Origin: an uncultured Bacteroidales bacterium
Lineage (GTDB): Bacteria; Bacteroidota; Bacteroidia; Bacteroidales; UBA932
Length of the DNA stretch: 49,636 nucleotides
Direction: 5' to 3'
NCBI GenBank assembly: GCA_944323445.1
Contig: CALUSM010000020.1
Span: forward strand, 1-49,636
Both the position numbers and the translations under genes were made by a program. Positions 15,879 to 24,251 of the stretch are shown here, piece by piece. The notes under the pieces were generated by a model. The model ran no database searches and was not told the DNA's origin. It worked only from the letters and a program-made list of their open reading frames with translations. Numbering within the stretch: position 1 is the stretch's first letter; each line of letters begins with the position of its first letter.

Positions 15879-17309
15879 TTATTTCCATCTTTCGAGGTCA
15901 AATCGCAGATGAATGAAGAGCAGAATCGTGAACGTTAGGAAGGATGACCCTCCGTAGCTTATCAGCGGCAGCGGAATACCGACCACGGGCATGATGCCTA
16001 TTGTCATTCCGATGTTGACGAACACGTGCATGAACAGTATGGACGCCACGCAGTAGCTGTATACCCTGGCTCCTTTTTCCTTCTGTCTCTCGGCTGATGC
16101 TGTTATCCGCAGTAAGATAATCAGGTACAGGGCCAGTACGATGATGCAGCCCACGAATCCCCATTCTTCCCCTATGGTGCAGAAGATGAAGTCCGTACTC
16201 TGTTCCGGTACGAAGTTGAACTTGGTCTGGGTACCTTCCAGGAAACCTTTGCCGGTGAGTCCGCCGGAGCCGATGGCGATTTTGGACTGGTTGACGTTGT
16301 ATCCGGCTCCCATCAGGTCCTGGGATATGCCCAGGAGGTTCTCTATCCTGTCCCGGTGATGTGGCTTGAGGACATTGTGGAAGATGAAGTCCACGGAGAA
16401 TATGAGCACCAGGGATGCGACGAAGGGGATGACATACATGGTCCAGCCGCGGATTTTGTTCCTGACGTTGTAGATTATGAACCATACGAGGAAAGGTGCG
16501 GTGAGTATGAGCAGCCAGTATTCGGCGTCCAGCCGGTTGAATCCGGAGACGAACTCTGTTTCCAGCAGTCTGGGCAGGAACGACGCTGCGGTGATGAAGG
16601 CTGCGTAGATAAGAAATGTCCGTACCGGCATCCTGGAGGCCAGCGTGCGCAGCAGTCCCACGGCTCCTATGGCGGTGAGGATGGATACGGAGGGTGAGAA
16701 TTTAAGGGTGACCAGAAACAGGAGAATGGCGAATCCGACGTATCCCAGGAATTTGCCGGGCAGTCCCTCCCTGTAGAGCATGAATGCCAGCGAGCAGTAT
16801 ACCAGTATCGTTCCTACGTCCGGCTCAAGGGCGATAAGTCCCACAGGGACAATGAGGATGGCCGCAACCTTGAAGAAGTCCGCAGTCCGGGACAGCTTGA
16901 ATCCGTAGGAGCCCATGACTCTGGACAGGCAGAGGGCAGTGGCTGTCTTGGAGAATTCCGATGGCTGTACGGCGAATCCGCCGGGCAGGCTGAGCCATGA
17001 CTTCGAGCCGTTGACCTCGTGGCCGAAAACCAGCACGGCCGCCAGCAGGACTAGGGACAGTATGTACAGCGGCCAGGCGATGGTCTTGTAGAATCTGGTG
17101 CTCAGGAACAGTACGAGCACTGCGGCGACTGCGGCGACGCCTATCCATACCAGCTGGTTGCCGCTGCGCGAGGCCAGCGAGAATATGCCTGCGGCCTCCT
17201 CGCTGTATGTGGACGCATAGATGTTGAGCCAGCCGAAGGCGGCCAGCAGGATGTAGCATCCGATCAGGATCCAGTCCAAGTGTCTGTATGTGCTTCTGGA
17301 AGGGCTCAT
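15879..17309 (-). CDS. rodA: RodA, SEDS-family peptidoglycan glycosyltransferase
   Basis: A 476-residue polytopic inner-membrane protein of the SEDS family. It polymerises lipid II glycan strands in the elongation complex with PBP2. Seen: LDWILIGCYILLAAFGWLNIYAS at the N-terminus, NGSKSWLSLPGGFAVQPSEFSK (the classic SEDS loop), IGSGGLTGKGFLEGTQTKFNFVPEQSTDFIF, and the C-terminal GIPLPLISYGGSSFL. Its start codon overlaps the stop of mrdA by one base (TGATG), implying translational coupling. It is about 100 residues longer than E. coli RodA because of an extra membrane insert in the middle, which is usual in Bacteroidota. Confidence 0.96.
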   Translation of the reverse strand: MSPSRSTYRHLDWILIGCYILLAAFGWLNIYASTYSEEAAGIFSLASRSGNQLVWIGVAAVAAVLVLFLSTRFYKTIAWPLYILSLVLLAAVLVFGHEVNGSKSWLSLPGGFAVQPSEFSKTATALCLSRVMGSYGFKLSRTADFFKVAAILIVPVGLIALEPDVGTILVYCSLAFMLYREGLPGKFLGYVGFAILLFLVTLKFSPSVSILTAIGAVGLLRTLASRMPVRTFLIYAAFITAASFLPRLLETEFVSGFNRLDAEYWLLILTAPFLVWFIIYNVRNKIRGWTMYVIPFVASLVLIFSVDFIFHNVLKPHHRDRIENLLGISQDLMGAGYNVNQSKIAIGSGGLTGKGFLEGTQTKFNFVPEQSTDFIFCTIGEEWGFVGCIIVLALYLIILLRITASAERQKEKGARVYSYCVASILFMHVFVNIGMTIGIMPVVGIPLPLISYGGSSFLTFTILLFIHLRFDLERWK

Positions 17310-19183
17310 CAGTCATCGTCTTTAGGGGGTACGTAATCGGGGCTTGCGGGGACCTTGTGCAGCAGATTGGCGTCCAGCATCCTCTGCTCCAGATATTTCC
17401 TGCCAGAAGAAATCTCTCTGTGCAGATATTTCTCTACCATCAGGGATGCTACCGGAGCCGCCCATGTGGCTCCGAATCCGGCATTCTCGATGTATACGGC
17501 TATGGCTATCCTGGGATTCTCCCTCGGGGCGAAGCATACGAACACGGCGTGCTCGTCTCCGTGCGGGTTCTCAGCGGTGCCCGTCTTGCCGCAGACGTCC
17601 AGTCCGGGGACAGCCGCGATTCTTGCGGTGGCTCCTTGCCCGGCCGGTGCGTTGACGGCCATGTACATGCCCTGTATCACTTTTTCAAAATGGGCGGTGT
17701 CCACCATTGTGTAGTGCTTCTCGCTGTACTTGGCGTCCGTGGAGTCGCTGCCGTGCTCGCGGACGATATGGGGGATGCGGTACCATCCGCGGTTGGCTAT
17801 GGTGGCGGCCAGATTGGCCAGATGGAGGGGTGTGCAGCCCAGCTCTCCCTGGCCTATGGAGAGCGAGATGACAGACAGCGCTTTCCATCCTCCTTTTCCG
17901 TAGACTTTGTCGTATGTACTGGAGTTGGGGACAAATCCAGCAGTCTCTGAGGGAAAATCGGACCCCAGTCTGGTGCCGAAACCGAAGCTGCGGACGTATT
18001 CGGACCAACGGTCCATAGCCTTTGCCTCGGATCCATAGACAGGATTCTCGAGTATGTCGCGGAAGAGATAGCAGAAGTAGGAGTTGCAGGATGCCATGAT
18101 GGCCTCGGTGAAGTCGACCGGGGATTTGTGGGCGTGACATCCTACGTGAATGCCTCTGGCAGTAAATCCGTTGTGGCACGGGAACTCCGTGCTTGTGCTC
18201 ACTACCCCCTCCTGGAGTCCTATGAGGGCGTTGACCAGCTTGAATACCGAGCCGGGAGGCTGGGGGGACATCACTGCCCTGTTGAACATGGGAGTGAAGG
18301 GGTCCGAGGCTATGCGGCTGTAGTGTTTGTTTATTTCGCCCAATACGGACACGTCTATGCCGGGGGAGGATATCATGGAGAGAATCTCACCGGTGGACGG
18401 CTCTATGGCTATGACCGAACCCACCTTGTTGCGCATCAGCTCCTCTCCGTAGTTCTGCAGTTCGGCGTCTATGGTTGAGACCACGTCCTGTCCCGCTACG
18501 GCAGGCCTGTCGAAGGCTCCGTCCCTGTAGGAGGACTGTATTCTGTTGCTCGCGTCCCGGAGGTAGATGCTGTAGCCTTTCTCTCCGCGCAGCATGGGTT
18601 CGCATGTTTCCTCCAGTCCCGTGCGTCCGGTGTAGTCGCCGGGAGCATAGTCAGGATGTCTTTCCAGGAAAGCAGGGTCGACCTCCGTGACGTAGCCCAG
18701 CAGATTGCCTCCCGCGTTGTAGGGGTACATGCGGGTGGTGCGCGGTACTCCCCTGAATTCGGGGAACTTGTGGGCTGCCTCTATAAACCGGCTGTACTGC
18801 TCCTGGGATATCTGGCTGGCGAAAGTCACCGTGCGGTATCCGATGCGTGAGCGGTACATGCGGTATTCGCGGAATTTCCCGCGTACGTATCCGGTGTCCA
18901 GCTCCAGTATCCGGCACAGGGCCAGCGTGTCGAAGTCCTTGACGTAGCGGGGGGTGACCAGGATGTCGTATGTGTTCTTGTTACCTACCAGCACCTTGCC
19001 GTTGCGGTCCAGGATAAGTCCGCGGGCAGGATACCTTGTCTGGTACAGCAGTGCGTTGTTGTCCGCGCTGACCTTGAAACTGTTGTCCAGCAGCTGGAGA
19101 CGGAAGAGCTGTGCTGCCAGGATCAGGAACGCCGCTGCCAGGCCGGCCATCAGGTACTGGTATCTGTGCTTGCCCGGGTTCAT
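17309..19183 (-). CDS. mrdA: Penicillin-binding protein 2, elongasome transpeptidase
   Basis: A 624-residue class B PBP that cross-links peptidoglycan with RodA during elongation. One N-terminal membrane helix (about 11-30) is followed by the RGLILDRNGKVL dimerisation start. The transpeptidase motifs are SVFK (Ser312/Lys315), SCN (about 365-367) and KTG (about 533-535). The ATG at 19183 gives a normal N-terminus (MNPGKHRYQYLMAG) and overlaps mreD by 4 bases. A longer frame to 19285 would add 34 residues read from mreD coding sequence. It sits between mreD and rodA in the conserved order. Confidence 0.96.
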   Translation of the reverse strand: MNPGKHRYQYLMAGLAAAFLILAAQLFRLQLLDNSFKVSADNNALLYQTRYPARGLILDRNGKVLVGNKNTYDILVTPRYVKDFDTLALCRILELDTGYVRGKFREYRMYRSRIGYRTVTFASQISQEQYSRFIEAAHKFPEFRGVPRTTRMYPYNAGGNLLGYVTEVDPAFLERHPDYAPGDYTGRTGLEETCEPMLRGEKGYSIYLRDASNRIQSSYRDGAFDRPAVAGQDVVSTIDAELQNYGEELMRNKVGSVIAIEPSTGEILSMISSPGIDVSVLGEINKHYSRIASDPFTPMFNRAVMSPQPPGSVFKLVNALIGLQEGVVSTSTEFPCHNGFTARGIHVGCHAHKSPVDFTEAIMASCNSYFCYLFRDILENPVYGSEAKAMDRWSEYVRSFGFGTRLGSDFPSETAGFVPNSSTYDKVYGKGGWKALSVISLSIGQGELGCTPLHLANLAATIANRGWYRIPHIVREHGSDSTDAKYSEKHYTMVDTAHFEKVIQGMYMAVNAPAGQGATARIAAVPGLDVCGKTGTAENPHGDEHAVFVCFAPRENPRIAIAVYIENAGFGATWAAPVASLMVEKYLHREISSGRKYLEQRMLDANLLHKVPASPDYVPPKDDD

Positions 19184-19698
19184 GTGCGCTGCCTCCTTCT
19201 GCCGCTCATGTCGGTACTGATGATGTAGAGGAACGCCATCATCGCCGTGTTGGCGGTGAGCGAGATGCCTTCCCTGGCAAGGCACTGTCCCATGGGACGG
19301 AAGCCGGAGCTGTCCAGGAGGATGTATACCGTCAGGTATATCAGCTCTATGGGAAGCGCGTACAGGATGAAGCTCCTGAGGCCTGCGGTCTCAACGCTCT
19401 GGCGTTTTTCTTTTTCCTTGGGAGCCGTGAGGTTGAAGAGGCTTTTGCGGCAGAGGCCGGCGGCGGTCATGGCTGCGGCGGACATTCCGGGGATGCCGTT
19501 GCCCAGCACATCTACCGTCAGGCCCAGCACGAACCCGACCAGCATTGACGGTACCGCTCCCCATCGCGGCGGCAGCACCAGCAGGATGTACAGGCACAGG
19601 GCCAGGTCTATGTAGACGCTCATGTTGACATAGTTGTCCAGAGCGCCCTGGGCCAGGATCAGCAGCAGGGCAAGGATTATGTAACGTATCGTGCTCAT
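19180..19698 (-). CDS. mreD: Rod shape-determining protein MreD
   Basis: A 172-residue hydrophobic protein with about five membrane helices. Position between mreC and mrdA, with 4-base overlaps on both sides, identifies it as MreD, which divides between MreC and the RodA/PBP2 pair in the inner membrane. Seen: a YIDLALCLYILLVLPPRWGAV segment and a GFVLGLTVDVLGNGIPGMSA loop typical of Bacteroidota MreD. A charged cytoplasmic stretch (APKEKEKRQSVETAG) lies mid-protein. Sequence conservation is low in this family, so context carries much of the call. Confidence 0.92.
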   Translation of the reverse strand: MSTIRYIILALLLILAQGALDNYVNMSVYIDLALCLYILLVLPPRWGAVPSMLVGFVLGLTVDVLGNGIPGMSAAAMTAAGLCRKSLFNLTAPKEKEKRQSVETAGLRSFILYALPIELIYLTVYILLDSSGFRPMGQCLAREGISLTANTAMMAFLYIISTDMSGRRRQRT

Positions 19699-20534
19699 TG
19701 TCCTGCGCCTCCTTCCGCTCTGTCTCCTGTGAGGGACTCCAGTTCGTCGATGTCGGTGCGGGAGACTACGTAGACATGCCTGAGTCTGGTGAATTCCTCG
19801 AAGAGGTTTATCGTGACGTCATAGTTCACGCCGTCCCTGAGTTCCCTTCCCTGAACGGTACCAATGGGAATGCCTGGAGGGTATATCAGGGAATAACCGC
19901 TGGAGACCACCGTGTCTCCCTCCGAGAAGACAGTGTGGACAGGGATGTCTTGCAGGACTGTCTGACGCGGGGTCCTGCCGTTCCACCTGATGACTCCGAA
20001 TGTATTGGATTTCATCAAGGTGGCACTGGCCATGTTGTCTATGTCCAGCATGGATGATACCTTTGAGTATTTTTCTCCGACGCTCTGGATGTATCCGACG
20101 AGGCCCCTGTCAGTGACCACCCCCATGTCTTCCTCCACGCCGTCGCGGGAACCCTTGTTGATGATCAGGACATTGTGCAGGCGGTCGGTGCTGTTGGACA
20201 CCACCAGTGCAGGGATATAGTCGAACAGGGAACTGCCTGCAGGCAGGGAGTCCGGCTCCGAAACGCTGAGGAGGGCCGCGCGGAGTCTGTCATTCTCCCG
20301 CCTCAGCTCCACGTTCTCTTCCGAGAGGCGGCGGTTGACTTTTCCCAGGCTGAAGTATCTGCCCACGTTGCCGGCTCCGGAGGAGAAGGCATTGGTGACT
20401 GCGGATATCGACTTGAGGATGTCGGAGCGCTGCAGCACGCTGTTTCGGGATATGAGCCAAAGGGCAGCCGCCTCCAGGAGCATGAATACGATAAGGTTGA
20501 TCAGATGCAATATGTACCGGTTCCTGCCTTTCAT
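19695..20534 (-). CDS. mreC: Rod shape-determining protein MreC
   Basis: A 279-residue bitopic protein: one N-terminal membrane helix (about 8-26), a coiled coil with LSEENVELRRENDRLRAALLSV (about 70-95), and a periplasmic beta-barrel domain containing INKGSRDGVEEDMGVVTDRGLVG. MreC links MreB in the cytoplasm to PBP2/RodA in the periplasm. It overlaps mreD by 4 bases and lies 26 bases after mreB. Length is normal. Confidence 0.95.
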   Translation of the reverse strand: MKGRNRYILHLINLIVFMLLEAAALWLISRNSVLQRSDILKSISAVTNAFSSGAGNVGRYFSLGKVNRRLSEENVELRRENDRLRAALLSVSEPDSLPAGSSLFDYIPALVVSNSTDRLHNVLIINKGSRDGVEEDMGVVTDRGLVGYIQSVGEKYSKVSSMLDIDNMASATLMKSNTFGVIRWNGRTPRQTVLQDIPVHTVFSEGDTVVSSGYSLIYPPGIPIGTVQGRELRDGVNYDVTINLFEEFTRLRHVYVVSRTDIDELESLTGDRAEGGAGQ

Positions 20535-20560
20535 CTTATGGACGGGTCGCTGCGGGCTTA

Positions 20561-21580
20561 CTACCGCATGAGGAACGGATACTGGGACGGATTCCTCAGG
20601 GCGATGCTGGTGCCTCTGGCCACTGCCCTCAGCGGATCCTCGCCTACGTGGAACGGAATGTTGATCTTGTCGTAGAGTCTCTTGTCAAGGCCTCTGAGCA
20701 GGGCTCCTCCTCCAGTGAGGAAGATACCTTTTTGGACGATGTCCTGATACAGCTCGGGAGGGGTCTGCTCCAGTACCTGCAGTACCGCGGCCTCTATCTT
20801 CGCCACGGACTTGTCCAGGCAGTGGGCCACTTCCTGGCTGGTGACGGCTATCTCTACAGGATGGGCCGTCATCAGGTTGGGGCCTCGGACGATGAACGGT
20901 TCGGGCGGATTCTCCAGGTCGGGAATTGCGGCTCCAATGCGTATCTTTATCTCTTCAGAAGTGATCTCGCCCACCTTGATGTTGTGCTGCTGGCGCATGT
21001 ACTGCTGGATGTCGGAGGTGAATACGTCTCCGGCCACCCTTATCGACTGGCTGGTGACGATGCCGCCCAGGGAGATGACGGCTATTTCGGATGTGCCGCC
21101 TCCTATGTCCACCACCATGTTGCCGGCAGGCGCAGTGACGTCAAGCCCTATGCCCATGGCTGCAGCCATAGGCTCGAATATCATGTATATGTCTCTGGCT
21201 CCGGCATGCTCGGCCGAGTCGCGGACCGCTCTGATCTCCACCTCGGTGCTGCCTTTGGGGATGCAGATCACCATCTTGAGGTTGGGGGTGAAGAACGAGC
21301 GCTTGTAGTTGATCATCTTTACAAAGCCGCGGATCATCTGCTCGGCTGCGTTGAAGTCGGCGATCACTCCGTCGCGCAGGGGGCGGACCGTCTTGATGTT
21401 GGGGTGTGTCTTCTCGTACATCAGCTTGGCCTTCTGCCCTACGGCGATGGCCTTGCCGGTGGTCTGGTCGAACGCTATCACTGAAGGTTCGTCCACTACT
21501 ATCTTGCCGTCCTGGAGAATCACGGTGTTGGCCGTTCCCAGGTCCATTGCCAGCTCCTGTGTCAGAAATGAGAATCCCAT
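20561..21580 (-). CDS. mreB: Rod shape-determining actin homologue MreB
   Basis: A 339-residue actin-fold ATPase that forms membrane-bound filaments and guides side-wall synthesis. Seen: the phosphate 1 motif MDLGTANTVI, an EPSVIAF loop, the phosphate 2 motif MVVDIGGGTSEIAVISLGG, and the adenosine motif GIFLTGGGALLRGLDKRL. A short N-terminal hydrophobic helix (FSFLTQ) may serve as the membrane anchor. It follows purH by 27 bases and leads the mre-mrd-rod block. Confidence 0.97.
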   Translation of the reverse strand: MGFSFLTQELAMDLGTANTVILQDGKIVVDEPSVIAFDQTTGKAIAVGQKAKLMYEKTHPNIKTVRPLRDGVIADFNAAEQMIRGFVKMINYKRSFFTPNLKMVICIPKGSTEVEIRAVRDSAEHAGARDIYMIFEPMAAAMGIGLDVTAPAGNMVVDIGGGTSEIAVISLGGIVTSQSIRVAGDVFTSDIQQYMRQQHNIKVGEITSEEIKIRIGAAIPDLENPPEPFIVRGPNLMTAHPVEIAVTSQEVAHCLDKSVAKIEAAVLQVLEQTPPELYQDIVQKGIFLTGGGALLRGLDKRLYDKINIPFHVGEDPLRAVARGTSIALRNPSQYPFLMR

Positions 21581-21607
21581 GTCTGTTCTGTGCGTTAAAT
21601 GTTGTCG

Positions 21608-23134
21608 TTAATGTTTGAAATGTCTGTGTCCTGTCATCACCATGGCAATGCCGTGGGCATCGCAGTATTCCACGCTGTCGTTGTCGCGGATGGAGCCGCC
21701 CGGATGTATGACGGCCCTGATGCCGGCCTTGTCGGCTATCTCCACGCAGTCGGCGAAGGGGAAGAATGCGTCCGATGCCATGACCGCGCCTTCCAGGTCG
21801 AATCCGAAGCTGCGGGCCTTCTCTATGGCCTGTTTCAGTGCATCGACGCGGGAGGTCTGGCCGATACCGCTGGCCAGCATGCGGCGGCCCTTGGCCAGGA
21901 CGATGGCGTTGGACTTAGAGTGCTTTACTATGATGTTGGCGAAAAGCATGTCGTCAATCTGTTCCTGGGTGGGCTCCGCTTTGGTTACTGTCCTCAGGTC
22001 TGCGGGAGACTCCTTGAAAGTGTCCCTGTCCTGGACCAGAACTCCTCCTAGCATCGAGCGGAACTTGACGGCGGAGGGACGTGCTGAGGCGGTGCGCAGG
22101 ATGATTCTGTTTTTCTTGCCTTCCAGGATGCCAAGGGCCTCCGGCTCATAATCGGGGGCTATGACTACCTCGAAGAATATCTTGTGCATCTGCTCTGCGG
22201 TGGCCTTGTCTATCGGCCGGTTGGATACGATGATGCCGCCGAAGGCCGATACGGGGTCTGATGCCAGGGCTGCTTCCCATGCCTCCAGTACTGTGTCGGC
22301 AGTGGCGCAGCCGCAGGCGTTGTTGTGCTTGATGACGGCTACGGCCGTAGTGTCGAAGTCGGAGATGAGTTCCAGCGCAGCCTCTATGTCCAGCATGTTG
22401 TTGTAGGAGATCTCCTTGCCGTGCAGCTGCTCGGGCAGGGAGTTCTCCGAACCGTAGTACATGGCTTTCTGGTGGGGGTTCTCTCCGTAGCGCAGGTGTG
22501 TGGCGCGGGACTCGCTGGCAGAGAAGGCCGGGATGCCTTCCCTGAGATTGAAATACTGGAAGATATGCGTGTCGTATCCGGAGCTCTTGAGGAAGGCCCT
22601 GGCTGCGAATCTGCGGCGGTCATCAATCGAGGACATGCCTTTCTTCTCCCGCAGCAGCTCCAGTAGGTCGGCGTAGGAGTCCTTGCCTGGGACGATTATC
22701 ACGTCCTTGAAATTTTTGGCGGCGGCGCGGATGAGGGTGATGCCGCCGATGTCGATCTTCTCGATTATCTCCTCTTCGGAAGCTCCTTTGGCCACGTATT
22801 CCTCGAACGGATAGAGGTCGACGATGACCAGATCGATGCCGGGAATGTCATATTTCTCTCTCTCTGCTAGGTCTCCGGTCTCGTCCCTGCGGTACAGGAT
22901 ACCTCCCATCACCTTCGGGTGGAGGGTCTTCACCCGTCCTCCGAAGATTGAGGGATAGCCGGTGACGTCCTCTACCGCTGTAACAGGAATGTTATGGGAT
23001 GTCAGGTACTGCTGGGTACCCCCTGTGGACAGTATCTCCACACCTAGGTTAACCAGCTCGTTTGCAATGTCTAAGATGAGGTTTTTGTCATACACTGAAA
23101 TCAGTGCTCGCTGAATCTTTCGGTCGGTGTTCAT
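21608..23134 (-). CDS. purH: Bifunctional AICAR formyltransferase / IMP cyclohydrolase
   Basis: A 508-residue bifunctional enzyme carrying out the last two steps of IMP synthesis. The N-terminal MGS-like cyclohydrolase domain begins ALISVYDKNLI and contains LSTGGTQQYL, VTGYPSIFGGRVKTLHPKVMGG and NLYPF-like VDLYPFEEY. The C-terminal formyltransferase has LRYGENPHQKAMYY, HNNACGCA and VKHSKSNAIVLAKG, ending MTGHRHFKH. It heads the operon with mreB in the order typical of Bacteroidota. A candidate promoter lies about 50 bases upstream. Confidence 0.97.
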   Translation of the reverse strand: MNTDRKIQRALISVYDKNLILDIANELVNLGVEILSTGGTQQYLTSHNIPVTAVEDVTGYPSIFGGRVKTLHPKVMGGILYRRDETGDLAEREKYDIPGIDLVIVDLYPFEEYVAKGASEEEIIEKIDIGGITLIRAAAKNFKDVIIVPGKDSYADLLELLREKKGMSSIDDRRRFAARAFLKSSGYDTHIFQYFNLREGIPAFSASESRATHLRYGENPHQKAMYYGSENSLPEQLHGKEISYNNMLDIEAALELISDFDTTAVAVIKHNNACGCATADTVLEAWEAALASDPVSAFGGIIVSNRPIDKATAEQMHKIFFEVVIAPDYEPEALGILEGKKNRIILRTASARPSAVKFRSMLGGVLVQDRDTFKESPADLRTVTKAEPTQEQIDDMLFANIIVKHSKSNAIVLAKGRRMLASGIGQTSRVDALKQAIEKARSFGFDLEGAVMASDAFFPFADCVEIADKAGIRAVIHPGGSIRDNDSVEYCDAHGIAMVMTGHRHFKH

Positions 23135-23182
23135 ATCGGGTGAAAAACAATTATGTTATACCTTTTTACGGCGTTCCGGCCA

Positions 23183-23190
23183 CAAAAATA
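23183..23190 (-). promoter_or_regulatory. Putative promoter -7 element for purH and the mre block
   Basis: The minus strand reads TATTTTTG, matching TAnnTTTG, 48 bases upstream of the purH ATG, in an AT-rich divergent intergenic stretch (23135-23244). There is no clear -33 TTTG. Confidence 0.38.
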
Positions 23191-23212
23191 GTAATAAATA
23201 ATATATAAATTG

Positions 23213-23220
23213 TACATTTG
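23213..23220 (+). promoter_or_regulatory. Putative promoter -7 element for ispD
   Basis: TACATTTG is an exact TAnnTTTG match 24 bases upstream of the ATG at 23245. It overlaps a possible TTG start at 23218, which would then not be transcribed as coding sequence; this decides the start in favour of the ATG. Confidence 0.48.
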
Positions 23221-23244
23221 GAAAAAATATTTGAAACCCATACG

Positions 23245-23952
23245 ATGCGCGAAAGATATGTCATTATTCCGGCTGGAGGGACCGGTTCAAGGATGGGCTC
23301 CGAAGTACCCAAACAGATGCTTCCTCTCTGCGGCAAGCCTGTCCTCCGTCACAGCATAGAACTGTTTCTGGGCCATCCTTTTAAAGTCAATGTGATAGTC
23401 TCTATAAACGCCTCCATCAGGGAACATTGGCTGGAGTACTGCAGGAAGAATGATTTTGTGTTTCCCAGTATCCTCGTCACCGGAGGATTCACGCGCTTCC
23501 ATTCGGTGCGCAGGGCCCTGAAGTATCTTCCCGACGGGGCGCTTGTTGCGGTTCACGACGGAGTGCGTCCTCTGCTGCGGAGGGAGGACGTGGCGGCGCT
23601 CTACGGTGAGGCGGAGGAATATCCGGCCGTGGTTCCGGTGATACCGGTGGCGGACTCGGTGAGGGAGGTGGTGGAGACCGCCGGTCCGGACGGGGAGCCG
23701 GTGGTATCGTCACGGGTAGTGGACAGGACTCCGCTGAGACTGGTGCAGACGCCTCAGGTTTTCCATACGGAAGTGCTTAAAAAAGCCTACAGTGCGGCAT
23801 ATTCACCTGAGTTTACGGACGATGCCTCGGTTGTGGAAAAAAGCGGCGTACCCCTGCGTTTCCATCAGGGAAGCCGCCTCAACATCAAGCTGACAACTCC
23901 GGAGGACATGGCTCTGGCCAGGGCTGTCATGGAAGCCGGGCTTCTCAGATGA
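23245..23952 (+). CDS. ispD: 2-C-methyl-D-erythritol 4-phosphate cytidylyltransferase
   Basis: A 235-residue cytidylyltransferase of the MEP isoprenoid pathway. Seen: PAGGTGSRMGSEVPKQML (the CTP-binding loop with the conserved Arg and Lys), VAVHDGVRPLL (metal and ribose contacts), RTPLRLVQTPQVF, and TDDASVVEKSG with LTTPEDMALA at the C-terminus. Length and motif order are normal for IspD. It is transcribed alone on the plus strand and overlaps the convergent STAS gene by 8 bases at the 3' end. No ispF is adjacent. Confidence 0.95.
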   Translation: MRERYVIIPAGGTGSRMGSEVPKQMLPLCGKPVLRHSIELFLGHPFKVNVIVSINASIREHWLEYCRKNDFVFPSILVTGGFTRFHSVRRALKYLPDGALVAVHDGVRPLLRREDVAALYGEAEEYPAVVPVIPVADSVREVVETAGPDGEPVVSSRVVDRTPLRLVQTPQVFHTEVLKKAYSAAYSPEFTDDASVVEKSGVPLRFHQGSRLNIKLTTPEDMALARAVMEAGLLR

Positions 23953-24247
23953 TGGTCATAATGCGCGAGAATCCCGTCATGTTGAAGATATCCTTGATCT
24001 GATCCCTCATGTTGAGGATGACGAGTTTTCCGCCCCGGGCATTGACGCTTTTCTGAAGCGTGAGAAAGAGCCTGAGTCCTGAGCTGCTGATGTATTCCAG
24101 CTCGGAGCAGTCGATTTCTATGTCAGGATTTCCTCCTTCCAGCAGCGGTGCCATTTTCTTTTCGAACACATCGGAGTTGGTTGTGTCCAGGCGGCCGGTC
24201 ACCGTGGCCCGCATTTTCCCATTTTCAGTGGTGATTTTCAGGTCCAT
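23945..24247 (-). CDS. STAS-domain anti-anti-sigma factor-like protein
   Basis: A 100-residue single STAS domain of the SpoIIAA/RsbV type. Seen: GRLDTTNSDVFEKKM, then IDCSELEYISSSGLRLFL, in which Ser56 aligns with the phosphorylated serine of SpoIIAA. In known systems the unphosphorylated form binds an RsbW/SpoIIAB kinase and frees its partner. The gene starts 4 bases after the stop of the SpoIIE phosphatase gene, whose product carries both the phosphatase that would dephosphorylate it and an RsbW-like domain that could phosphorylate it. That pairing is inference from adjacency. The final output of the switch is not identifiable in the window. Confidence 0.9.
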   Translation of the reverse strand: MDLKITTENGKMRATVTGRLDTTNSDVFEKKMAPLLEGGNPDIEIDCSELEYISSSGLRLFLTLQKSVNARGGKLVILNMRDQIKDIFNMTGFSRIMTII

Positions 24248-24251
24248 ATCG

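Noticed and set aside
19184-19285. A 34-residue N-terminal extension of PBP2
   Set aside because: It lies inside mreD in another frame; the ATG at 19183 gives the usual short cytoplasmic tail before the membrane helix and the standard 4-base overlap.
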